Positions 25,885 through 34,041 of a stretch of DNA of 64,000 nt are shown one piece after another. The DNA lies in the NCBI GenBank assembly GCA_937920345.1, contig CALGVA010000020.1, forward strand, positions 1 to 64,000. The letters run 5' to 3'. Under the pieces are notes generated by a model. It was not told the origin of the DNA, searched no databases, and worked only from the letters and a program-made list of their open reading frames with translations. Position 1 is the first letter of the stretch. Each line of letters begins with the position of its first letter. Source of the stretch: an uncultured Lachnospiraceae bacterium (lineage in GTDB: Bacteria > Bacillota > Clostridia > Lachnospirales > Lachnospiraceae). A program made the translations under genes and the position numbers.

Positions 25885-26205
25885 ATTTCCAAAATCCTTT
25901 CGCCCATATTTGTTTACATAATGTTTTAATTGTATAATTTGGTAATTTACTCTTTTATTTTACACTTTGCCTTACGATCAGGCAAGAACTTTTCAGACAA
26001 CTTGATTGTAACAATTCAGCCATAGCTGATAAGATGGACGAACCATGCCTGCATGAATGTGTACATCTGCTCAGCTATGAGCGGAGCGCCTTTTTAAGTG
26101 CAAAGTCAGCTGCGAATGGCGCTGGATGAACTGTTACAATTAATTAGCGTAACAGCCCGGCCGTCACGCTAATCATCCGTGGAATCATCGAACCCCTCTC
26201 GCTTT
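25885..26205. other. Gap between importer permease and malQ
   Basis: An AT-rich 90 bases next to malQ (minus-strand leader, with ATGTAAACAAAT and several weak -10-like runs) is followed by a ~134-bp inverted-repeat element (26006-26139). A short inverted repeat (TTAGCGT / ACGCTAA) lies at about 26143-26175, near the permease gene's end, and could terminate the importer transcript. Confidence 0.5.
26006..26139. repeat. Inverted-repeat element, family C-related
   Basis: TTGTAACAATTCAGCCA (26006-26022) and TGGATGAACTGTTACAA (26123-26139) are imperfect inverted repeats bounding 134 bases. The left end resembles the GTAACAGTTCAGCCAT seen on the minus strand near 55550-55565. The interior also holds TCAGCTATGAG-type palindromes. 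It encodes nothing apparent and resembles a MITE-like or REP-like element. Confidence 0.55.
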
Positions 26206-27111
26206 CTAGCCTTTTACCGCTCCTGCAAGCACACCTTCGATGATATACTTCTGGCATGCAATATAGAAGACCACGATCGGCAGGATCGCCAGTACGAGTA
26301 CCGCCATCATAGCGCCCCAGTCGATCTGTCCGTGGCTCTGCTTCAGATACTGCACCGCGATCGGAATGGTTTTATATCTGTTAATGTTAAGTACCAGGCT
26401 GGGCAGCAGATAGTCGTTCCAGATCCACATTGCCTGTAAGATCGCAACCGTAACGACCGTGGGTTTCAGAATCGGAAACACCACCAGGAAGAATGTCTGG
26501 ATCGGATTGCACCCGTCGATCATGGCCGCTTCTTCTATTTCTATGGAAATCCCTTTTACAAATCCCGTAAACATAAATACCGCCAGTCCCGCGCCGAATC
26601 CCAGATAGACAATAATAATGCCGGCCGGATTGGACAGGTGCAGCATGTTCGCGAACTTAGACAGCGTAAACATAACCATCTGGAACGGTACGATCATGGA
26701 GAACAGACACATCGTGTACATAAATTTGGAAAAAACGGAATGTACTCTGACAATATACCATGCACACATGGAACAGCACAGGATGATCGCCATCACCGAA
26801 AATACCGTGATAAACAACGAATTGCCAAAACAGGAGAAAAATTTCGTCGTCTTCAGACCGTTCTTGTAATTGAGCATTCCGCAGAAGATCTGCTTCGCAC
26901 CCGCCATAAACTTATCCCATCCGTCCGAGAGGGGCTTGGAACTGAAACCGAACGGATAACGGAAAATAAATGCTTTTCTCTTAAAAGAGTTCAGAAATAC
27001 GATCAGCATCGGAGATATCCACAGAATACTGATTACGGCAAACAAAACGGAAAGAATACCGCCGTGCCTTGCTCTTCTGACTGCACTGACCTGCTCTTTG
27101 TCCTTAGCCAT
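26206..27111 (-). CDS. Maltodextrin ABC permease, MalG type
   Basis: A 301-residue inner-membrane permease of the carbohydrate CUT1 family with six predicted helices. The EAA loop for ATPase docking is EIEEAAMIDGCNPIQTFFLV near 192-211. The C-terminal half (LQAMWIWNDYLLPSLVL) matches MalG. The ATG overlaps the preceding permease's stop by one base (TAATG), with GGAGG ten bases upstream. It pairs with the MalF-type subunit and the binding lipoprotein. No ATPase gene is in the operon, so a shared MsmX/MsiK-type ATPase encoded elsewhere must energise it, as is common in Firmicutes. Confidence 0.9.
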   Translation of the reverse strand: MAKDKEQVSAVRRARHGGILSVLFAVISILWISPMLIVFLNSFKRKAFIFRYPFGFSSKPLSDGWDKFMAGAKQIFCGMLNYKNGLKTTKFFSCFGNSLFITVFSVMAIILCCSMCAWYIVRVHSVFSKFMYTMCLFSMIVPFQMVMFTLSKFANMLHLSNPAGIIIVYLGFGAGLAVFMFTGFVKGISIEIEEAAMIDGCNPIQTFFLVVFPILKPTVVTVAILQAMWIWNDYLLPSLVLNINRYKTIPIAVQYLKQSHGQIDWGAMMAVLVLAILPIVVFYIACQKYIIEGVLAGAVKG

Positions 27112-27968
27112 TAGTCCACAACCTCCTTACTCGTCGTTAATTTATTCTGTACAAGTGCGATAATTGCCACCAGAATGAAGAAGATAACCGCCTTGGCCTG
27201 ACCAACGCCCTGCCATCCTGTCGTACCGTACATCGTATCGTATATGTTAAGTGCCAGCAGCTGTGACATTTTGCCCGGATTACCGCCGGTCAGCGCCAGG
27301 TTCTGGTCAAACAGCTTGAAACCGTTCGTCAAAGTCAAGAAAGTACAGATCGTGATCGTAGGCATTAACATAGGAAGCGTTACATTGCGAAGCATCTGCC
27401 ATGCGTTCGCACCATCGATCTTGGCCGCCTCGATCAGTTCTCCCGGTATGTTCTGAATGCCGGCGATATATATGATCATCATATAACCGATCTGCTGCCA
27501 GCATACGACAATAACCAGTCCCCAGAACGCATACCACTGGGAATACACGATCGTCTTGGAAAAATTCTGCAATACCGCATTGAAAATCATCAGCCAGATA
27601 TAACTGAGCACGATACCGCCGATTAAGTTCGGCAGGAAAAATGCCGTACGGAACAGATTGGTTCCCTTGATTCCCTTTGTGAGCATCATACCGATCCCAA
27701 ATGCAACCACATTGATCACGAGTACCGATACGACCGTAAACAGCGCCGTATACCATATGGAATGCAGGAAAGATGTATCCAGCTTACCATTCACCATAAA
27801 TATTCTTGTATAATTCTGAATCCCGACCCATTTCCAGTCCACAACTGTTGTGAATTTACAGAAAGATAAGAAGATTCCGTATGCAAACGGAACAATAAAC
27901 CCGATCATAAAAGCAATGAGGGTCGGCAGTGCAAATAATGGGAAGTATCGTTTAATTGCTTTCTCCAT
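27111..27968 (-). CDS. Maltodextrin ABC permease, MalF type
   Basis: A 285-residue CUT1-family permease with six helices, of the compact Gram-positive MalF type without the large periplasmic P2 loop of E. coli. The EAA loop reads ELIEAAKIDGANAWQMLRNV near 185-204. The sequence VCWQQIGYMMIIYIAGIQNIP precedes it, as in sugar permeases. A moderate AAAGG site precedes ATG 27968. It lies 200 bases downstream of the binding-protein gene, the usual spacing in these operons, and overlaps the next permease by one base. Confidence 0.9.
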   Translation of the reverse strand: MEKAIKRYFPLFALPTLIAFMIGFIVPFAYGIFLSFCKFTTVVDWKWVGIQNYTRIFMVNGKLDTSFLHSIWYTALFTVVSVLVINVVAFGIGMMLTKGIKGTNLFRTAFFLPNLIGGIVLSYIWLMIFNAVLQNFSKTIVYSQWYAFWGLVIVVCWQQIGYMMIIYIAGIQNIPGELIEAAKIDGANAWQMLRNVTLPMLMPTITICTFLTLTNGFKLFDQNLALTGGNPGKMSQLLALNIYDTMYGTTGWQGVGQAKAVIFFILVAIIALVQNKLTTSKEVVD

Positions 27969-28167
27969 AATATCAACCTTTCTCTATGTATTACTTTTGA
28001 ACAACATTCGCAGAAATTCCACCGCATATTCGATTGCGGCACAAATTTACTTTTTATAAAAGGGGCAAGTACTGTTTACTTACCCCTCTATAATACTGCA
28101 TATTACATTTTATGTACAGCCTCCCGCACGATATTTATTATGCGGAAGCGCCTGTCTATCGCAGGAT

Positions 28168-29619
28168 TTATTCTTCGTGAGACAGATCCCAGTAATATTT
28201 CCACTGATCAACGAATGCTGTCTTCACATCATCCCATGAGCCGCCTCTCGCTGTGTACTCTGTAAGAGGTGCTACGAAGTCTGCTCTCCAGTCGTCTACG
28301 GAAGGAGTTGCGTTGAAGCTCCATGCTACGGATGTCTTACCCTGTGCAGCGTACTCGTTAGCCATTGCCGCAAAACCGTTGTTGGAAGTATACTCATCTG
28401 TAAATGTGTCAAACGGAGCTGTCAGACCCATCTTATTGGTGATCGCGTCACGACCTTCGTCGGAGGTGATAACCCACTCTAAGAATGCAAGTGTTGCGTC
28501 GATGTTAGCCTGAGAAGCCTGTGCGTTTACTGCCCAGTGGTTCTCGGTACCAACTGCAAGACCTTCGTTTGCGTCGTCAACACCGAAGTAGATCGGCATC
28601 ATGGACAGATCGTCTGTCGTAACTGTGTAACCGTTCTCATTGTCAGGTGCGAATGCTGCGTACTCCCAGTCACCGTTCTGATAGAATACCGCCTCACCTA
28701 AGCCGAGTTCCTGCTCTGCGTTGTAAGAACCGGAATCCAGAGTAGCCTTGTCCGCGGAAGATGTATTTACGTACATATCCCAGACATTCTTGAAGTTGTC
28801 AAGATACTTGCCGGTTACTGTTCCCTGACCTGCTGTCAGATCGCAGCCTGCATCCTTGAACTCATAGTACAGTGCAACACCTGCAAGGTGGCCGGAGAAT
28901 CTCCAGTTAGAACCGCTGTCTAAGCCTGCGGAAGCAAAAGCGCCTGTCAGATTTGTTCCCAGCGCGTCGTTGATCTCGTCTACACGGCTGTTAATATCTG
29001 TTGCTACAGCGTTCAGTGTTTCGAAGTTGTTGATCTCGTCTACGGAAGCAACAACTGCACCTTCCATACCGCAGTAGCCTTCCAGGATCGTCTTGTTGTA
29101 GATGATACCGTAGCACTCATAGCAGTTAGCGATCGCTGCAACCATGTCGTTGTACTCGATTGCCAGGGACTTGTCTGTCAGGTGGCTGTACAGCGCGCTG
29201 TCCTTCAGATCGTAAATATAGCTCTCATACTCTGCACAGTCAGAAGCGCTGCCGATGTTGAAGATCGTAGGTGCCTCGGACTTCGCAAGTTCGGACTGCA
29301 GTGTTGTCTTATACTGTCCGTCTGCTGCCGTCACAACCATAACCTCTACGCCTGTCTGGCTTGTATATGCTGCTGCAAGATCCTGCCATGCAGTGTCTGT
29401 CTCGGGTTTAAAGTTCAGTAAGTATACGGAACCGTCTCCGCTTGCTGCAGGTGCTGCCTCTTCCTCAGCTGCTCCGTCATCCGCAGGTGCTGCCTCGTCA
29501 GTTGCCGTCGTTGTGCTGCTGTCCGTCGTTGTCGTGCTGCCGTCGTCGGAACCACAGCCTGCCAGCATCGTGGAAACCATTGCTACACAAAGTAATGCGC
29601 TTACAAGTTTCTTTTTCAT
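28168..29619 (-). CDS. Maltodextrin-binding lipoprotein
   Basis: A 483-residue extracellular solute-binding protein (family 1). Signal peptide MKKKLVSALLCVAMVSTML ends in lipobox LAGC (Cys22). A long Ser/Thr/Asp/Ala/Glu-rich linker (about 25-62) tethers the two-lobe domain to the membrane, as often seen in Lachnospiraceae. Motifs include VYLLNFKPETD at the start of the mature fold and EAVFYQNGDWEYAAF in the C-lobe. The gene heads the importer operon. Maltodextrin specificity is inferred from malQ and the LacI regulator nearby; another alpha-glucoside is possible. A tandem operator-like array lies ~115 bases upstream. Confidence 0.88.
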   Translation of the reverse strand: MKKKLVSALLCVAMVSTMLAGCGSDDGSTTTTDSSTTTATDEAAPADDGAAEEEAAPAASGDGSVYLLNFKPETDTAWQDLAAAYTSQTGVEVMVVTAADGQYKTTLQSELAKSEAPTIFNIGSASDCAEYESYIYDLKDSALYSHLTDKSLAIEYNDMVAAIANCYECYGIIYNKTILEGYCGMEGAVVASVDEINNFETLNAVATDINSRVDEINDALGTNLTGAFASAGLDSGSNWRFSGHLAGVALYYEFKDAGCDLTAGQGTVTGKYLDNFKNVWDMYVNTSSADKATLDSGSYNAEQELGLGEAVFYQNGDWEYAAFAPDNENGYTVTTDDLSMMPIYFGVDDANEGLAVGTENHWAVNAQASQANIDATLAFLEWVITSDEGRDAITNKMGLTAPFDTFTDEYTSNNGFAAMANEYAAQGKTSVAWSFNATPSVDDWRADFVAPLTEYTARGGSWDDVKTAFVDQWKYYWDLSHEE

Positions 29620-29732
29620 ATTTTCCTCTCCCTTTCAAATAAATGAATTAATTTGTAACTGTTTTCCTACTCTGCCCGGAAAAAATGTCCCGATACATTT
29701 CGGACAACGGTTATTGTGCTAATCGAAACTAT

Positions 29733-29783
29733 TTCGGTAACGGTTTCGGCAACGATGTCGGTATCGTTATCGGTAACGTTTCC
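29733..29783. promoter_or_regulatory. Four tandem 12-bp operator-like repeats before the maltodextrin operon
   Basis: Four consecutive 12-base units read TTTCGGTAACGG, TTTCGGCAACGA, TGTCGGTATCGT and TATCGGTAACGT, consensus TNTCGGYAWCGN. Adjacent units create CG-centred dyads such as CGTTACCG/CGGTAACG, as LacI-family regulators recognise. A further CGAAA-CTA-TTTCG dyad adjoins at about 29724-29736. Placement ~115-165 bases before the binding-protein start suits control by the LacI protein of this operon. Confidence 0.6.
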
Positions 29784-29789
29784 ATTAAC

Positions 29790-30119
29790 TTGGGTTAAGT
29801 ATATAACCTATTTCTTTTTTTGGCAATAGGGTATTTGCATTTTTGCTGTTTTAGATATATTATCACGGCTGATTTTGTGGAAAATAGACAAAAGATCTGC
29901 TGACATGCTCTGCTTCCGCTTCATCTTTCCGGGTGCCGGCGGCTCTATGAGCCGCCGGTCCGGATACGATGTGAAAGCACGCCGGATACATCCAGGGGTA
30001 ATAGGGAGAGATGTCCCCGGTATGTCTTTCGTGGTTTATTGTCGCATATATATCTTCAAAAAAGAAGTGGTCTGGTACAGATTGCAGATTAATCGGTATA
30101 AATTGCACACATTTCTCCC
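29790..30119. other. Gap between maltodextrin operon and ABC exporter
   Basis: About 330 bases with no supported gene. It contains an AT-rich stretch (29795-29870) and one perfect GC-rich hairpin (CCGGCGGCTC-TAT-GAGCCGCCGG, 29936-29958) with no T-run on either side. The exporter operon ends at 30120. Confidence 0.55.
29936..29958. repeat. Perfect GC-rich palindrome
   Basis: A 10-bp perfect stem with a TAT loop. It lies ~160 bases past the exporter operon's stop and may be an RNA 3'-end stabiliser or a protein-binding palindrome. Confidence 0.5.
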
Positions 30120-32021
30120 TCACGCACCGATTGCATTCCCCGTATACAACTGGTAATACTTCCCTTTCTCCTCGATCAGCTGGTCATGCGTGCCTCTCTC
30201 GATAATCCTTCCCTGTTCCAATACCATGATGCAGTCGGAATTCTTGACAGTGGAGAGTCTGTGGGCGATCACGAAAGTCGTCCTGCCCTTCATCAGTTTA
30301 TCCATGCCGTCCTGTACGATCCGCTCTGTACGGGTATCGATGGAACTGGTCGCCTCGTCCAGAATGAGTACCGGCGGATCGGCAATCGCCGCACGGGCGA
30401 TGGCAAGGAGCTGCCTCTGTCCCTGGCTTAAGTTCGCACCGTCACCGGTCAGCACCGTATCGTACCCTTCCGGAAGATTCCTGATAAATCCGTCCGCATT
30501 TGCCAGCTTCGCCGCCGCAATGACCTCCTGATCCGTAGCATCCAGCTTACCGTAACGAATATTATCCATAACTGTTCCGGTAAAAAGGTGCGTATCCTGC
30601 AGTACGATTCCGAGAGAGCGACGCAAGTCCGCTTTCTTGATCTTATTGACGTTGATACCGTCGTACCGGATCTTGCCGTCCTGTATGTCATAGAAGCGGT
30701 TGATCAGATTCGTGATCGTCGTCTTGCCCGCGCCGGTCGAACCGACGAACGCGATCTTCTGTCCCGGCTCCGCATACAGCTTCACATCGTGCAGTACGAT
30801 CTTGTCATCGTTATAGCCGAAATCCACACCGTCGAATACCACATCGCCCTTTAACTCCACGTAGTCCACGGCATGATTGGCCTGGTGCTCGTGCCGCCAC
30901 GCCCAGCGTCCTGTACGCTCTGCGCTCTCCACGAGTCTGCCGCCTTCTTCTTTCACATTGACAAGCGTTACATATCCTGCATCCGTCTCCGGTACTTCGT
31001 CCATCATCTTGAAGATACGCTCCGCACCCGCCATCGCCATAACAATGGAGTTAAACTGTTGACTCACCTGGTTAATGGGCATATTAAAGCTCTTATTAAA
31101 TGTCAGGAAGCTGGCGAGCGCCCCCAGCGACAATCCGGAGATACCCGAAATCGCCAGTATCCCGCCGACAATCGCGCATACCACATAGCTCACATTACCG
31201 AGCTGCATATTGACCGGACCGACAATATTGACCAGGTAGTTGGCACGATCCGCACTGTGATAAAGATTATCGTTCAGTTCCCTGAACCGTTTTACATTCT
31301 CTTCTTCATGACAGAAGACTTTGACCACCTTCTGTCCTTCCATCATCTCTTCGATGAATCCGTTCACCTTACCCAGATCTTTCTGCTGCTGCAGGAAATA
31401 GCGTCCGCTTAGACCCGCGGTCTTCTTGGTGATCACCAGCATAACCGCCACCATGCCGAGCGTCAGGAGCGTCAGCGGCACGCTTAGGATGATCATGCTG
31501 ACCAGCACACTGACAATCGTGATCGCGCTGTTGAATACCTGCGGCATACTCTGGCTGACCATCTGTCTGATCGTATCCGTATCGTTTGTGTACACGGACA
31601 TGATATCTCCGTGGGCATGTGTATCGAAGTATTTGATCGGAAGCGTCTCCATATGGGAAAACAGATCGTTGCGCAGATTCCTGAGAACTCCCTGTGTCAC
31701 ATTAATCATCAATCTGTTGTATGTGTATGCGGCTGCCACGCCGACTGCGTAGAAACACGCTACCCTGAGAATCGCCATCGCGAGCGGATGGAAATCCTGC
31801 ACATCAGTTGTCAGCATAGGCGTGATATAATCGTCGATCAGGCTCTGGATAAACATCGTTCCCTGTACATTCGCCAGCACGCTGACCAGAATCAGCACTG
31901 CCACGATAATCAGATGGGGCGCGTAGCTCTTCGCCACATAACCCATCAGTCTCTTAAACACTTTCCCCGGATTTTCTATTTTCTTTCCCTTCGGCATTTT
32001 GCCATGCATTGGTCCCGGCAT
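30120..32021 (-). CDS. ABC exporter half-transporter, subunit 2 (multidrug/lipid type)
   Basis: A 633-residue half-transporter: six-helix membrane domain (about 50-335) and C-terminal nucleotide-binding domain. Walker A is VGSTGAGKTT, the signature is LSQGQRQ, Walker B is PPVLILDEATSSID, and the H-loop is VIAHRLST. About 50 additional residues between membrane and ATPase domains (NVKEEGGRLVESAERTGRWAW) are an insertion typical of one partner in heterodimeric BmrCD/LmrCD-like exporters. ATG 32021 follows the partner's stop by one base (TGAGATG), with GAGGTGG as ribosome binding site; the longer frame to 32087 overlaps the upstream gene. Probable role is drug, peptide or lipid efflux. Confidence 0.9.
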   Translation of the reverse strand: MPGPMHGKMPKGKKIENPGKVFKRLMGYVAKSYAPHLIIVAVLILVSVLANVQGTMFIQSLIDDYITPMLTTDVQDFHPLAMAILRVACFYAVGVAAAYTYNRLMINVTQGVLRNLRNDLFSHMETLPIKYFDTHAHGDIMSVYTNDTDTIRQMVSQSMPQVFNSAITIVSVLVSMIILSVPLTLLTLGMVAVMLVITKKTAGLSGRYFLQQQKDLGKVNGFIEEMMEGQKVVKVFCHEEENVKRFRELNDNLYHSADRANYLVNIVGPVNMQLGNVSYVVCAIVGGILAISGISGLSLGALASFLTFNKSFNMPINQVSQQFNSIVMAMAGAERIFKMMDEVPETDAGYVTLVNVKEEGGRLVESAERTGRWAWRHEHQANHAVDYVELKGDVVFDGVDFGYNDDKIVLHDVKLYAEPGQKIAFVGSTGAGKTTITNLINRFYDIQDGKIRYDGINVNKIKKADLRRSLGIVLQDTHLFTGTVMDNIRYGKLDATDQEVIAAAKLANADGFIRNLPEGYDTVLTGDGANLSQGQRQLLAIARAAIADPPVLILDEATSSIDTRTERIVQDGMDKLMKGRTTFVIAHRLSTVKNSDCIMVLEQGRIIERGTHDQLIEEKGKYYQLYTGNAIGA

Positions 32022-32022
32022 C

Positions 32023-33774
32023 TCATACCACCTCAACTTTCTCGTCGAAGTCCCCGCCGCCGCTGGTCTGGGACTCATATACTTCACGGTAGATCTCGTT
32101 CGTCTCGATCAACTCCTCATGGGTTCCATAACCGTTGATCCTGCCCTCTTCCATCACGATAATATGATCGGCATGCTGCACACTGGATACGCGCTGCGCA
32201 ATAATCAGCTTCGTGGTATCCGGAATCTCCTGCGCGAGCGCCTGCCGTATCTTAGCGTCCGTAGCCGTATCCACGGCGCTTGTGCTGTCGTCCAGAATCA
32301 GTATCTTCGGTTTCTTGAGCAGTGCCCGGGCGATACACAAACGCTGTTTCTGTCCGCCGGATACATTAGAACCGCCCTGTTCTATGTATGTGTTGTAGCC
32401 TTCCGGCATCTTCTCGATAAACTCGTCGGCACATGCAAGCCTGCATACCCGCCGGCACGCTTCCTCCGTCGCATTCTCATCTCCCCATCTTAAGTTGTCT
32501 AAGACAGTACCGGAGAAAAGCACATTCTTCTGCAGTACTACCGCCACCTGATTGCGCAGGCTGTCCATATCATACTCCCGCACATCATGACCGCCCAACA
32601 TGACAGAACCCTTCGTGACATCGTACAGACGGCTGATCAGATTCACCAGAGTCGTCTTGGAGCTGCCCGTACCGCCTATGATTCCCACCGTCTCACCGGC
32701 CTTGATCTTCAGGTTGATCTCCTGCAGCACGTTCTTGTTTTCATCTTTATAATAAGAAAAGTCCACATTCCGGAATTCGATCTCTCCATCGGGCACGTCA
32801 TAGACCGGATTCTCCGGGTTCGTCAGATCACTCTTTTCATCCAAAACTTCACTGATACGTCTCGCGCTGGCAATACTCATACTCATCATCACAAAGATCA
32901 TGGCAACCATCATCAGACTCATCAGAATATTCATACAGTACGCCATCAGGCTCATCAGTTCACCGGTCGTCAGTTCCCTCTGTACGATCATCTTCGCACC
33001 CATCCAGCTGATCAGCAGGATGCAGGAATATACCGTAAACTGCATAACCGGCATATTCAGAACCACGTTTTTCTCCGCTTTTAAGAAAATATCATAGATC
33101 GCCTGACTGGCTTTCTTTAATTTGGACGTCTCATAGTCCTCTCTGACATATGCCTTCACCACACGGATCGCGCTGACGTTCTCCTGTACGGAAGCGTTGA
33201 GCTCGTCGTATTTCGGAAACGCCATCTGGAAATACTTCATCGCCCTGCTGATGATAAAGAACAGTACGATTGCCAGCAGCACAAGTGCCACCATATAGAT
33301 AGAGGCAAGTCGCGCATTGATGAAAAATGCCATCGACATGGCGCAGACCATACTGATCGGCGCACGGAAGCAGATACGCAGAAGCATCTGATATGCCATC
33401 TGGATGTTCGTCACATCCGTAGTCATTCTGGTCACCAGTCCCGCCGTGCTGAACTTATCCAGATTGGAAAAGGAAAACGTCTGAATATTGTCAAACATCG
33501 CCTGCCGCAGATTACGCGCAAAGCCGGTTGACGCCCGCGCGCCAAACTTGCCTCCCATGATGCCGCAGAACAGTCCGCCAAGCGCTGATGCGACCATACA
33601 TGCGCCTACCAGATAAATATGCCGCATATCTCCCGCTTCCACGCCGTCATCTATAATCGATGCCATCATGAGCGGAATCAGCGTCTCGAATACCACCTCT
33701 AAGACCATAAAAATCGGTGTCAAAACAGATTCTTTCTTAAACTCTTTGATCTGTGCCGCTAAAGTTTTGATCAT
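32023..33774 (-). CDS. ABC exporter half-transporter, subunit 1 (multidrug/lipid type)
   Basis: A 583-residue half-transporter with an N-terminal six-helix domain and a C-terminal ATPase: Walker A IGGTGSSKTT (Ser in place of the usual Gly before Lys), signature VSGGQKQ, Walker B PKILILDDSTSAVD and H-loop IIAQRVSS. Asp replaces the catalytic Glu after Walker B (LDDS), and Gln replaces His in the AHR motif. These changes mark a degenerate nucleotide site, as expected for one half of a heterodimeric exporter; the partner keeps canonical residues. It is the first gene of the pair, behind a TTGACA-type promoter at 33812-33840. Confidence 0.9.
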   Translation of the reverse strand: MIKTLAAQIKEFKKESVLTPIFMVLEVVFETLIPLMMASIIDDGVEAGDMRHIYLVGACMVASALGGLFCGIMGGKFGARASTGFARNLRQAMFDNIQTFSFSNLDKFSTAGLVTRMTTDVTNIQMAYQMLLRICFRAPISMVCAMSMAFFINARLASIYMVALVLLAIVLFFIISRAMKYFQMAFPKYDELNASVQENVSAIRVVKAYVREDYETSKLKKASQAIYDIFLKAEKNVVLNMPVMQFTVYSCILLISWMGAKMIVQRELTTGELMSLMAYCMNILMSLMMVAMIFVMMSMSIASARRISEVLDEKSDLTNPENPVYDVPDGEIEFRNVDFSYYKDENKNVLQEINLKIKAGETVGIIGGTGSSKTTLVNLISRLYDVTKGSVMLGGHDVREYDMDSLRNQVAVVLQKNVLFSGTVLDNLRWGDENATEEACRRVCRLACADEFIEKMPEGYNTYIEQGGSNVSGGQKQRLCIARALLKKPKILILDDSTSAVDTATDAKIRQALAQEIPDTTKLIIAQRVSSVQHADHIIVMEEGRINGYGTHEELIETNEIYREVYESQTSGGGDFDEKVEVV

Positions 33775-33811
33775 ATTGACAGTAATACTCCCTTCCTTTA
33801 TTTACCTATAT

Positions 33812-33840
33812 ATCATTATTCAAATAAATTTTAATGTCAA
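33812..33840 (-). promoter_or_regulatory. Promoter of the ABC exporter operon
   Basis: On the minus strand a perfect TTGACA (33840-33835), 17-base spacer and AATGAT (33817-33812), about 40 bases before the exporter start. Confidence 0.6.
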
Positions 33841-33915
33841 GAAAGAACACAAAAAATTCATAAGAGTTTTATATTTTTATTATGTTTTTCCTGCATTTTT
33901 TAGCAAAAATAGGAG

Positions 33916-33944
33916 TTGTTTTTATCCGTTACCAATGCTAATAT
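33916..33944 (+). promoter_or_regulatory. Probable promoter of the BMP nucleoside importer operon
   Basis: TTGTTT (33916-33921), 17 bases, TAATAT (33939-33944). The leader downstream contains a perfect 14-bp palindrome CCTATTATAATAGG (34000-34013) and outer GCATGTTCC/GGACATGC pairing (about 33959-34019), possibly an operator or leader hairpin. Confidence 0.45.
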
Positions 33945-34041
33945 TATAGAATATTACAGCATGTTCCTGTTGTAGACAGCGGGAAAATACCTTTTTCTTC
34001 CTATTATAATAGGACATGCCACATAAGAGAGGAGAATATTT

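Noticed and set aside
29733..29783. CRISPR array
   Set aside because: Repeats are 12 bp with no spacers and no cas genes in the window; better explained as operator units.
33945..34041. Purine riboswitch before the nucleoside importer
   Set aside because: The leader is short and lacks the three-way-junction loop motifs; only a 14-bp palindrome is present.
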